The notes under the pieces: model-generated
The model's database searches: none
Told to the model about the DNA's origin: nothing
What the model saw: the letters and a program-made list of their open reading frames with translations, nothing else
In this document: positions 10,487 to 20,856 of the stretch, piece by piece
Layout of the letters: each line of letters starts with the position of its first letter
How positions within the stretch are numbered: the stretch's first letter is position 1
Program-made: the position numbers and the translations under genes
NCBI GenBank assembly: GCA_010094045.1
Contig: ML986895.1
Span: forward strand, 7,578 to 35,002
DNA: 27,425 bases
Source of the DNA: Lojkania enalia
Taxonomy: Eukaryota; Ascomycota; Dothideomycetes; Pleosporales
Direction of reading: 5' to 3'

Positions 10487-12249
10487 CTAGCTTAGAAGCA
10501 TCTTACGCGGATCCTCAATAAATTCCTTAACCTTTACAAGGAAGGTAACAGCTTCCCTTCCATCAAGAAGTCGGTGATCGTACGTAAGCGCAAGGTACAT
10601 CATCTACTATGCAGTTAGCACATTTACCTCCACTGCTAGCAGAGTGGGCTTACCGGTCTAATCTCAATCTTCCCATTAACAACAACAGGCTTATCCTTGA
10701 TAGCGTGCAGTCCTAAGACCGCCGTCTGTGGAAGATTGATAATAGGCGTACCCATCAAACTTCCAAAAACACCACCGTTGCTGATCGTGAACGTTCCACC
10801 AGCCATGTCCTCAATCGTGAGTTTATTATCGCGTGCTTTCTTTCCGAGCTCTGCAATGGTCTTCTCAATACTGATCATGTCAAGAGACTCAGCATTCCTA
10901 ACTACCGGTGTAACAAGACCTTTCTCAGTCGCAACAGCGACAGAAATATCGACATAGTCGCGGTAAACAATGGTATCACCACCATTTGGTCCTTCGATAG
11001 ATGCGTTCACGGCGGGTACTTCCTTCATTGCGAGAACGCAGGCACGACTGAAGGCGCTCATGAAACCAAGCTTGACACCCATCTTCTTGAGAACCTCGTC
11101 CTTGTAGAGCTTGCGGAATTCCATTACCGAGGACATGTCTACTTCATTAAAGGTTGTCAAGGAGGCGGCGGTATTCTGGGACTGCTTTAGGCGCTCGGCA
11201 ATTCGGAGGCGCATGCGGTTCATTTTGACCTGTGGGACGATGAGTATTATTTGGAACATGAGATGCACTTAGACTTACGCGGCGCTCCTCACGGCTACCT
11301 GTCGCACTCGCTTTCTTGGGCTCTTCTTGCTTGGGTTCTTTGGGCGGCGATGGTTTCGATGGTGGCAGAGCTGGCTCTGACTCCTCCGGTTTCGACTCCT
11401 CATTTGGCAGCTGTGGCTTTTCCTCCTTGGGCTTCTGTTTCTCTTGGGTCCCCCCAGGCTGTGAAGCAGTGTCCTGATTCTTCGGTACGGGTTCCTTAGG
11501 GTTCCCATCCGCCGTCTCCTTTGCACTACCCGCGGGCTCGCTGCCCAGCTCAAGTCTTACAAGCTCTTGCCCAACCGTCACAGTGTCTTCCTCACTAACT
11601 AGGAACTCCTTAATGGTACCGGCTTCGGGGGCATTTACGGAGACGTCGATCTAGGATTCGTGAGCGTCCCGAGATACTCTCTGCAACAATGTGAAGCATA
11701 CCTTATCTGTCTCAATAGTAGCAATTTCTTCATCCTGTTCCACGAAATCGCCGACCTCTACATTCATTATTAGTGCTAGCACTACAAATTTTCCACGTGT
11801 CGTATTGTGTGTGGGATGCCGGGCTTACGTTTTGACCATTGTTTCAATGTTCCTTCTGTGATGGACTCAGCCATCTGCGGCACCTTGACGACCGTCTCGG
11901 CTGTTGTTGGCAATTAGCATCGCCATCTCCGCGTATAGTGGAAGTGTAGACTGACCATAACTGCGCGTTTGCGAGAGAGGGGAAAGGCGATGTGATGCGA
12001 GCTGGCCCGGTCTCCTGTCGACCTGTTAATGTAACTGTTCTGCGGATTTGCGACCCATGGATGCGCGGCCCACCCGGATGCCTGGCTAAAGAGGCCTGAA
12101 GATTTGGCCCTTAATATAGTAGTGTAGCTGCGGGCCGAATTGCTGGATAATGGCAACCCGGCGGATGTACGAGCGGAAGCGCGAAGTAGCAGCGAGCGCA
12201 TTGGGCTTGAAGAGGCTGCTAGACGGCGAAGGCACTGCTGACCGGACAT
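10487..12249 (-). CDS. KGD2: Dihydrolipoamide succinyltransferase, E2 of the 2-oxoglutarate dehydrogenase complex
   Basis: Mitochondrial E2 enzyme of the TCA cycle, moving the succinyl group from lipoamide to coenzyme A. The model has seven exons on the minus strand: 12249-12074, 12014-11956, 11900-11829, 11757-11702, 11650-11279, 11229-10654 and 10603-10487, giving 475 aa in one frame. Residues 1-78 are Arg/Ser-rich without acidic runs, a mitochondrial presequence. The lipoyl domain follows ([17 protein letters not shown] from 83), with the lipoylated lysine in ETDK at 121. A Pro/Glu/Lys-rich linker covers about 160-240. The catalytic domain starts with [15 protein letters not shown] near 247 and ends with YDHRLLDG, giving catalytic His447 and Asp451. 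Introns are 49-71 bp. The first two use unusual donors (GTGGGC, GTCAGT), and the 12015-12073 intron is the least certain part. It shares a divergent promoter with the complex I gene. The product is certain. Confidence 0.93.
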
Positions 12250-12579
12250 AGTGGCGGACAGTAAAATGTGCGCAGAAGATGGCGAAGGCTGGCGGAGGGG
12301 AATTGAACGATGGGAGGAGGGAAAGAGGGTTTTCGGTGCGGGAATTGATTGTAAGGAAACGAAATGCTGGCCCTAGTCTGGCAGAGCTCTGCATAGGTGC
12401 TCCCTCCAACCGGAGCCGTGCCAAACCGCCTTCGTCACATTGCCGTGCGCCGAGCCCAACGTCGACCCCGAGCTGCCACCACCACCATTCTCGAGTCTCC
12501 CCATTTCCCCCCCCCCAGCAGGTCGACGCCGGGGCTGGTATCACACAATCGAACCCCACGCGAAGTGCCCCTGCTCAGA
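12250..12579. promoter_or_regulatory. Shared divergent promoter, KGD2 and NDUFB9-type gene
   Basis: This interval of 330 bp separates two start codons pointing away from each other. It contains a pyrimidine-rich run ending in ten cytosines (near 12506-12520) and no TATA box at a sensible distance. Both genes serve mitochondrial respiration, so co-regulation is a reasonable inference. Open frames that cross it are not supported by similarity. Confidence 0.6.
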
Positions 12580-13106
12580 ATGAGCTCCAAGATGATCGTC
12601 CTGTGCGTTCCTTGCTATCGCGACTGCGCGAAGCATTCTCTGCTCGTCACGCTGACACGCATACAGTCGTCTCTACCGGCGCGCGCTGAAGCTCTCGCTT
12701 GACTGGGCTGTCCATAGGTACATCTGGAGGGGACAGGCTCTGTACATCCGATCGCTCTTTGAGGCTAACAGGCACATCACTGAGCCGCGATTGCAACGGG
12801 TAAATCCGCTCATAGCGACGGGAGATGGACCTAGGCTGACGCTACAACCATAGAATCTAATCAAGGAGACCGAGGAACTACTGGAGAAATGGAAGCACCC
12901 GGATCCGTACCGCCCGCCAACTGCTCCAGGAGGTGAGTTCACAATTAGAAACACCCCTCTGACTGCGGAATAAGATACATAACAGAAGCAGGCTCTAAGT
13001 ACGAGCGCAACCTGCCATGCCCAATACTTGATCGTAAGTATCTCGCCAATACCATTTTTAAGTTTGATATTAACGTGCTGTAGCTCCACCAAAGATGATC
13101 CTATAA
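12580..13106 (+). CDS. NDUFB9: NADH:ubiquinone oxidoreductase LYR subunit (NDUFB9/B22 type)
   Basis: Accessory subunit of mitochondrial complex I of the LYR family; these proteins bind the mitochondrial acyl carrier protein. The five-exon model is 12580-12602, 12667-12799, 12854-12932, 12992-13033 and 13084-13106: exactly 300 nt, 99 aa. The LYR motif is at residues 10-12, in RLYRRALKLSLDW, followed by YIWRGQALYIRSLFEANR, the helix core of the family, then KETEELLEKWKHPDPY and a Pro-rich tail (APGGSKYERNLP, then ILDPPP). Introns are 50-64 bp with donors GTGCGT, GTAAAT, GTGAGT and GTAAGT, and CTGAC or TTAAC branch sites. The very small first exon (seven codons and two bases) is the least certain part; fungal orthologues are often about ten residues longer. 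All other junctions are fixed by conserved residues. Confidence 0.87.
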
Positions 13107-14237
13107 CGTCAAAAAAGCAATCGAACATGTACATATATCTGCATTAGTGGCAGCTGGATCCGATCGGATTGGTGCATCCGTTCGTAGCTAGTTCAATAGC
13201 ACTTTGAAGTAACGCAGTTGTCTATTACGTACGAGCTTGCTCTATTTTCTCCAAAGTCGACGTGTTCCAGAATTCCATAACTCAAGATTTCTTCGCTGGT
13301 CGGCTTGTATCATATTCATAGCTGGTTATAGTTTTTATTTATGTAGCTAGCTACATTAGGTGGATAATAGGTCCTGTTTACCCCACCAAACTGGGGCCAG
13401 ATGGAAGGATTTGAAACTTTGAATGATAGGCCTTCGCTTCCCCATCAATCGGCACTGCTACACACGTTATGATGGGGGTATAGGCTAGTCATATCTCAGC
13501 AGCCCTTACCCTCTAATCCTATTCCACCTCACTATTTTCTCAGATTTTACTATTACTGCCGTTCTCGGAACTCCTAATTGGCATCTTGAAAAGTGATTAA
13601 CCTCTCATCTCTTTCTAAGCAAGCCGGCCCCTTCCGCACCTGAATTCGAAAAGGATCTTTTTGATACTTATATTTAAAATTTTAGAGTTTAATTTATATG
13701 TTCGGCGCTTCTGACACGCTAATTGCTCTTAGCAATAATATCTCCAAATTCCTACACATTGCCTTTACCACCTTCCAATGCCTAGTATTGCTAGGGCTGT
13801 CTTGCAAATTCCATCGGCCTAAGACCCATCTTATACCAGACTTCGAACGATCTGGTTTCTGTCCACTAAGTGCGACGGAAAAGTACAACCCAGCGAAACG
13901 CATAATCCGATGACTATATCACGCAAGTATAAACTGCAGCATGCACACTCTACACCAATTTATCAATTTAGATTCGAAACATAATATAGCAAAACTTGTC
14001 TGCTATACAAATGTTGTAAGTCAAACATCACAATTACAGGAGAAAAGCCATGTAAATATTCGCTTAATTTAAGCCCATGATCTCATCCTATTGCGGATGT
14101 AATATACAACTCTGGTATTGCAAACCCCTGTGCAGTGAAAGCCGTAACCCAGTAACCTAGACCGAACCCCATTATCATTGCAGGAAAAAAACAGACATCC
14201 ATAACCGCCGCGCCGAGAAGATAAAAAGGATATGCAT
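13107..14237. other. Convergent intergenic region, no gene seen
   Basis: This stretch of 1131 bp between the stop codons of the complex I gene and H2A must contain both 3' untranslated regions. Base composition is ordinary (not RIP-like). A 16-bp perfect palindrome lies at 13341-13356. Overlapping 70-codon open frames on both strands at about 13694-13913 match no family and lack splice-supported extensions. I see no RNA gene. Confidence 0.5.
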
Positions 14238-14903
<666 letters not shown>

Positions 14904-15415
14904 TTTGAGAGATGTGGATATCGTGGGGGGTAAAACTGGAAAGCTTTTGCAAGTACTGGAGATGGAGATAAGTCACGGTGGGTGGACGCTGCGGACTGTC
15001 GTGGAAAATGGATGAAGAGGAGAGATAGCAGTTAGGCGGGGGAGGCTGCTTATAAGGACGGCGCGGCGTGTTTGTGGTGCGCGAGATCACTGCTCGCTAG
15101 CGCGGCGGCGCGCCTGCCAAGATCACACAGAGCGGCCGCTGGGGCTGCTCCTGCCACAGCTGTCTCGCTTGCAGCCTGCGCCAAGCCCCAGAATAGCAAG
15201 AGCGACGCACGGGCCGCCGCAGCGATAGCCGGATCACAACATCGAGCGCGCTCCCCATAAGTAGCGCGTCCCCCGCCGACACTGCGGGACTTCTCCCCTT
15301 CATCTCGAGACTTACCCGCAATCACTGCTTCATCTCAACGTTATCACAGCCCGTCTTCGTGCTCTATCCCACACCATTTTACACCCCTTTGCGACTACCC
15401 TACAAGCTAAAAAAT
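14904..15415. promoter_or_regulatory. Shared divergent H2A/H2B promoter
   Basis: This interval of 512 bp separates the H2A and H2B start codons and is GC-rich between about 15060 and 15260. A symmetric CTTATAAG near 15049-15056 is a candidate TATA element, placed about 150 bp from the H2A start. Head-to-head H2A/H2B pairs with a common S-phase promoter are standard in fungi. Small open frames through it look like GC-rich chance frames. Confidence 0.75.
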
Positions 15416-16046
15416 ATGCCTCCGAAAGCCCAGAAGACCCCCACTACCGGCGGCAAGGCCCCGGCTGGCAAGGCACCTGCTGAGAAGAAGGAGGCTGGCA
15501 AGAAGACGGCCGCTCCCTCTGGCGACAAGAAGAAGCGCACCAAGTCCAGGAAGGAGACATATAGTAGTTATATCTACAAGGGTGAGTCCCGTTCCCTAGT
15601 AGGTGCACTGCAATCGGGTTTTCTGAGGGCCGCGCCTCCCAGCGCCTCCCTAATCTGAATTGGTCACCCTTATCAAAACTAACGTGTACCTTGTAGTTCT
15701 CAAGCAGGTCCACCCTGACACTGGTATTTCCAACCGCGCAATGTCCATCTTGAACTCCTTTGTCAATGGTACGTCGCATAGCATTGAGTCATTTGTCGAA
15801 CGCTGGCTAATTCTTTCAGACATCTTCGAGCGCGTCGCCACTGAGGCTTCCAAGCTTGCTGCCTATAACAAGAAGTCCACTATCTCATCACGCGAGATTC
15901 AGACCTCGTGCGTGTAGCCCCACCTGCCGTCGGCGCATTTTCTGACTCGCTACAGTGTCCGACTAATCCTTCCTGGTGAGCTTGCCAAGCATGCTGTATC
16001 TGAGGGCACCAAAGCCGTTACCAAATATTCTTCTTCTACGAAGTAA
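15416..16046 (+). CDS. Histone H2B
   Basis: Core nucleosomal histone, partner of H2A. Exons are 15416-15581, 15697-15768, 15820-15907 and 15956-16046: 417 nt, 138 aa, the normal fungal length. The N-terminal tail is Lys/Ala/Pro-rich ([19 protein letters not shown] start), followed by [17 protein letters not shown], then the fold with [37 protein letters not shown] and [20 protein letters not shown], ending [10 protein letters not shown]. The lysine in [10 protein letters not shown] is the conserved ubiquitylation site known from the family. The introns of 115, 51 and 48 bp have donors GTGAGT, GTACGT and GTGCGT, and each junction splits a conserved codon correctly (V, D and S). There is no sign of RIP. 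Confidence 0.98.
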
Positions 16047-16629
16047 GGGTTTTGTTTTGGATGGACTTGGGTTTCTTTTCTCATCTAACATCTCTCGGAT
16101 GAGAGGCGGTTATGGGGTGATGGTGTTTATGGGTCATTTTAATGCGATCATGGGACGGTTTGCTTGTCTTCCTGGGCCCACAAGTCTTATGGTTTGACTT
16201 TCGGGGTCCAATATCCGGGGTTGTACATTATACCTCAGCAGACGGAATGAATCATCAATTTCACCTTCATCACTTTTGCAATGTGGTTTTCGTGCTTTGT
16301 CATACAAACACTGCAGTTGAATGTCGTATTGTATCCGATTTTGCGATCTAGGTCATACAGGGAATGGTGTCAATCCATAAAAAAATGGCACATGAAATTC
16401 TTGGATTTAGCAGGTGCGTGGTGTTTCCCTCTGTAGGGCAGATTTACGGATATTACTCCAAGCTCTATGTCCAATGCGAGAATGCGGAATGCTTTGAAGC
16501 CATCTAACAGAAAAGATGAATAGCAATCCCACCCCACTACACTCAGCCAACAAACCAAGATATCAATTAATCAGCTTTCAACACTAAACATTTACTACCC
16601 ATCGCACCATCAGTTATGATCATTGCTAT
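16047..16629. other. Convergent intergenic region, no gene seen
   Basis: This stretch of 583 bp between the stop codons of H2B and ATG4 carries both 3' ends. Open frames of 60-75 codons occur on both strands but match nothing recognisable. Composition is ordinary. Confidence 0.5.
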
Positions 16630-18050
16630 TTATAGAACAGCATCTGTTTCTTCCTCCGTCTCATCAAAGCTCTCTACCTCATCCACCGCCTCCTTGGGTA
16701 CCCTGCCCGGGGGCTGTGGCTCGCTTCTGCTGACATGGATAATCGGATTACCTTGAACGGAAGCAACGCCTTCCTTCCAATGGTTGAAGTCGTCTTCGTT
16801 GCGCATCAGGAAAGCGATTAACATCGAAGGATCCATTTCTCTAATCTCAATGCGGCGGAGGCGCCGTGTGTGGCAAGTGCCGACCTCTTCGGGAGTGTAG
16901 TTTGACGGGTTGGCGTGGTAAGGGAATAGAGGGCGTGTGGTGTGTGGGTCAAGATAGAAGAAAGAATTACCTTGGTTGCCTACAAAGTAGTGTGATGCCG
17001 AGGGACGGCCGCTATCATGATTAGGTCCGTGGAAAGGTATTAAAACTAGAGCAGTATGTAGACTTACCCTGCTATTCCGATAGACTGTGGCATTTGGAGG
17101 GCGGACTTGAGAGCTTCCCAATAGACGGGGGTTATCTTGTCGATGCCCAGACGTGTGCCTACGAGGATTAGGGTGGGTTGAAAGGTGCCGTTGGCATCTT
17201 GGGCAGCTTTCTTGAGGGATTCCTCGTAGACATCGGCGCCGTCGCTAGAGACGTAAACCCGGAGCCTTGCGTCCTTGTATTGCCTTGTAAGATCCTGGAT
17301 ACACCGAGCAGTGGCCGAAGGGCCGAACCATTCACCCGGATACTTTCCGCACGTTGCTGCGCCATGCTCAACGAAACGGTGAATAGAGAAGGGCGCCTGC
17401 GGGTCATCGGCGAAGAGAGAGAGGATCCATCGTTCGTTCTTCTCCGTGGTTGATTCCAAGATGCTCCAGTCTAGCCTCCGTTAGCCCCCATATAAACTCA
17501 GTGATGTCAAGTGGCCCGTTCTACCTCGACCTAGCTCCAGTGACAGCAAGGCGTTTGCAAGAATGCACTGTCCTGATCGTATCATGCATCCAAACCCCGA
17601 ATCTGACGTGAAAGCAGGTTGCGCCAAGTTCTGCATACGTACCCTAAAGCTCATAGATGCCGTTGCCTTAGGGTCCTGTGATTTCTGTATTGGGGGGAAA
17701 CCCGATCGGTACGTCATCCATATCCGCGATTCGAAATCATCGAGGAACGCGCGCGGCCAGCCACCATAATAGCGGGAAGGGTCCTCGCCATTTGCCGCCT
17801 CTCTCCTGTCCGCCTCTTCCAAGCTCGTGCGTATCCAGCTCTCTTCTTCGGTGGCCGGGGTGCGATATGTATGCGCGCCGGACGAGGCGGGGCCTCCTGT
17901 AATGGGAGGAGTTGGGGGAGACGTGAGTGGTAGGCTCTTTGCGTCGTACTGCCGTCCGAGACACCAGATTGGAGCTTCTGAGTCGCAAGTGGGTACCGGG
18001 TCGTAGAAGGTGCGGACAATGTTCCTGCTAACACGCTCAAGATCGTTCAT
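16630..18050 (-). CDS. ATG4: Autophagy cysteine protease ATG4
   Basis: Cytosolic C54 peptidase that trims newly made Atg8 to expose its C-terminal glycine and later removes Atg8 from phosphatidylethanolamine. Exons on the minus strand are 18050-17525, 17470-17068 and 17011-16630: 1311 nt, 436 aa, normal for fungi. The N-terminus has VRTFYDPVP and PIWCLGRQY. Catalytic Cys155 lies in [13 protein letters not shown]. Then come [18 protein letters not shown] and [12 protein letters not shown]; Asp331 and His333 complete the triad in [10 protein letters not shown]. The C-terminus is acidic (FDETEEETD). Introns are 54 and 56 bp with donors GTAGAA and GTAAGT. The first ATG is at 18050; the frame is open to about 18116, but only a TTG is available there, so 18050 is the start. 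It is convergent with H2B. The upstream side faces the AT-rich block. Confidence 0.96.
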
Positions 18051-18700
18051 GACGGCGCGATGAAGGTATGGTTGCAGCTGCTCTAGGTATGTGGGGATGC
18101 TGCGGCAAGCTACCAAGGTATAGGACTAGGTCATGCTGCGTGCGAGCGGGTGCAGTGCATGTAGGCGGAGAGAGGAGGGAATGAGTGTTCACTCGGAGGA
18201 CGGAAGCTGGATAAAGGGTAACCACGGGACCGAGAGAAGGGAATCGGGATCTGCAAGTCAGTATCTATGTATCTGCAAAGCGTAGGTGGCGTCACGAACG
18301 GCTTCCACCCGCAGGCTTCTCAGGCTACGGCGGGGTGTTGGAGCTGATGTGGTCCTGTCTACGGGCCTCGTCTCCGGGTCTGCCCAGGTGATCTCTCGGC
18401 GGTGACGGGGATGCGTGCCTGAGACGTCGGTGGGCTGTCCGCCTGTTTGCCTAGTGTTATGAACACAGAACGCCAAGAGGCACCGCCTCTGTGGCTAGGG
18501 CTTGATCCAACATCAGCCACTGTACAGGTCGACTCAGACGAGGACTAACAAGGTAATAATAGGCAGACGCATGTTATAGACCAACCATCAGATAGTAAGT
18601 AGTAGGACTGCAGGAACTAGGGAGATAATTAGTTGGATAATAAAGTATAGTACAACCTATATATATAATAATAGTAGAAGTGTTAGATATAGTAGAGTAG
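18051..18700. other. ATG4 upstream region and transition to AT-rich DNA
   Basis: This tract of 650 bp must hold the ATG4 promoter and leader. Composition is ordinary to about 18550 and then drops to AT-rich (18590-18700, with runs of TATATATAATAATAG type). Open frames on the minus strand at 18037-18225 and 18258-18476 match no family, and the first begins at GTG rather than ATG. No RNA gene is seen. Confidence 0.5.
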
Positions 18701-19045
18701 TGTAACGGCCTCTGATTGGCCAAATGCAGGACAGGGTGATGACTAAGAGTAATCACGTGCTGCGAAGGGATTGTTCTTGTGGGTTTGTGATAGAAGTGCG
18801 CAAGTAGAGTGTGCGAAGGATATTCAAATTGACTACGAAGAGCTATAAAGGTTGGAGTCGTAAGGTCATTAAATACAATTTGGTTTTCCTATGATTCTTC
18901 TTGCTCAGTCGCCATTCCGCGACTGAGCGGACTTAGTAGCTTAGTCTCGACTAAGTAGCTGAGCTATTTACGTGACTAGCTCTGCTTGCTTACCTATATA
19001 GAATCCCATACCTTAATAGGCTCTAGCACGAAGATATCTATAATA
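18701..19045 (-). repeat. Probable LTR of a minus-strand Gypsy element
   Basis: On the minus strand a polypurine tract (AGAGAGGGGGGATAG, 19046-19060) is followed directly by TATTATAGATATC, as expected for the start of an LTR (TGTTATAG before RIP). The best matching end is CCGTTACA at 18701-18708, giving TATT...TTACA termini and 345 bp. Within it, on the minus strand, are a CCAAT box (18715-18719) and two adjacent hairpins (18903-18955). It is much less mutated than the element body beyond 19060. The start is well supported; the far end is inferred and no second copy is available. Confidence 0.5.
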
Positions 19046-20854
19046 CTATCCCCCCTCTCTAAGCTTTTAGTCTAAGAGTTATCCTATTCCTCTTAATTAT
19101 ATAGTAGGGTTAGCGAGCTACTTATATATTCTTTATATATTTCCCTAATACCTCCTTTTTACTATTCTATATTAAGTTGCTACTATTATACTAACTATAT
19201 TAATTCTTCTAATTTAATTATAATACCTTATTCTTATTATTTTTATAAAGGGCTAATATATAAAATTAATAAAAAGGAGACTCTAAAATAGTTATATTAT
19301 TTTAAATATCTTTAGTCTAATATATAATTATTTTATAATATTTTCTATAATATTTAAAATATTTATATACTTTAATTCCTTTATTAATTTATAATATTTA
19401 TATATAATAGTAGAATATTAGAATAAAAAGGTTAAAAAATTAGATTACTAGTTTTACCTAATTAAAGAGAAGTATTAAAAGATTCTAGATTAACTAGAAG
19501 ATCTAAATAGTAAAGTAGTAGTAGTCTAGATAAAAATTTAACGTTTTTAGAAGATTTGTAAATAAGTAAAATATAGGTAGATAGAAGATTATAAACGTAT
19601 ATAAAAGTAGTTTAAGGAAAAGAAAGAGGTAGATTATAAGATAGGTTTTCTTTTTAAAGTAGAGTTGCCTTTTATAATATAGCTAATATTATTTAATTCT
19701 ACTACTCTATTTCTAAATTTTCTTCGCGAGTTTAGTTTTTATAATATATTTATAATACTATAGAGCTAAAGTTTTTCTCTAGTTTTTAGATATTATTCTA
19801 TAGGTTACTATATTTATCTATTTCTAACTATTTAATTAAATAGTATTATTTACTATTCTATATTTTATATCTTATTATTTTTTTAATTTTCTATTTCTAG
19901 TCTTTTCTATATATATTTATATTATATACTACTAGTTTAGTATTTTAAAATACCTTTTCTATAAGTATAATATAAAAGGTTAGATAGATTTTTATAATTA
20001 TAAATAATTTAAGTTAATAGTTTATAAGTAATATATATTTCTTAATCTTATATAGTCTAATTTTAATATAATCTAGTTTACTATTTAGTTATTTACTTTA
20101 AATATTTTATTATAATAGCTAAACTTTTTCTTCCTTTTTAAAGTAAGGTAGTTATTTATATTTCTTATTATAGTATTTTTTTATAGTATATTATAGGAAA
20201 TAGAAGTCTTTCTTTAGTAAGTCTTATATTTATTAGATAATCTCGACTTATTTCTATACTTATAATACCTATAATACTATTTTAATTAGAGTATTATAGG
20301 TTTTTAGTTTATATTTATAGTTTACTATAAATAGTATTACTTTAGTTATACTATTAATAGTAGTATTATCTAATTATTTTATCTATAATTAAGATAGTAT
20401 TATAAGTATTATTATACTATTTAGTTTATTTATTCTATCTATCTATCTATTTATAAGTAAAATACTATAGATATCTTATATTTAATTTCTAGTAAGTTTA
20501 TAATTATTTACTAAAATTTTAAGGTAAACTTAGTATTTTAGTTTATAATTATATTCTATAGTATTCTATATTATATAATAATCTATTTTAAGAAGATATT
20601 TGCAATTTACTCTACTAATAATACTTTATTATAGGGAATAAAGTAGGTGTATTTTATAAGTCTATTTATAATTATTATAATAGAATTATATACTTTTCTT
20701 TTAGAATAGTCTTTTAACTTTAATAACTTAATAATAAAAACTATAGTAATTTCTATCTATAGTTTAATTAGCGTTTTTAAGTTTTATAATAGTTTATAAA
20801 GTATATATCTATTAGATTTATTCTATTAATAATTTATATACTCTTATAATAATA
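19046..20854 (-). mobile_element. Minus-strand Ty3/Gypsy relic: integrase and chromodomain traces
   Basis: Read on the minus strand with stops ignored, about 20600-20250 resembles the end of a Gypsy integrase core, with an I-N-S-I-T-K-V-I-L-F-I-V-N-Y remnant of the usual STGVTPFFANYG. It is followed by a KKYYNKKYKQ-like segment near 20180 and a KLDYIR-like GPY module near 20040. A weaker chromodomain trace (K-P-L-E-N-F-S for the usual T-W-E-P-x-E-N-L) lies near 19760. The body is extremely AT-rich with stops throughout. It is cut at 20855 by pogo copy B3. The class is reasonably clear; details are not. Confidence 0.6.
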
Positions 20855-20856
20855 TA

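Noticed and set aside
12279..12702. Long open frames through the KGD2/NDUFB9 promoter
   Set aside because: GC-rich chance frames; the low-complexity protein content and the overlap with two well-supported genes argue against coding.
13694..13913. Overlapping open frames of about 70 codons on both strands
   Set aside because: They mirror each other, resemble no family and have no supporting splice or context evidence.
15050..15325. Open frames on both strands in the H2A/H2B promoter
   Set aside because: Ala/Arg-rich chance frames in GC-rich promoter DNA.
18051..18116. N-terminal extension of ATG4 by 22 codons
   Set aside because: The extended frame would begin at TTG; the first ATG at 18050 fits the usual start of the family.
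18037..18225. Upstream open frame overlapping the ATG4 start
   Set aside because: It begins at GTG, not ATG, and has no conserved content.
18258..18476. Minus-strand open frame of 72 codons upstream of ATG4
   Set aside because: Arg/Thr-rich, no family resemblance, no splice-supported continuation.
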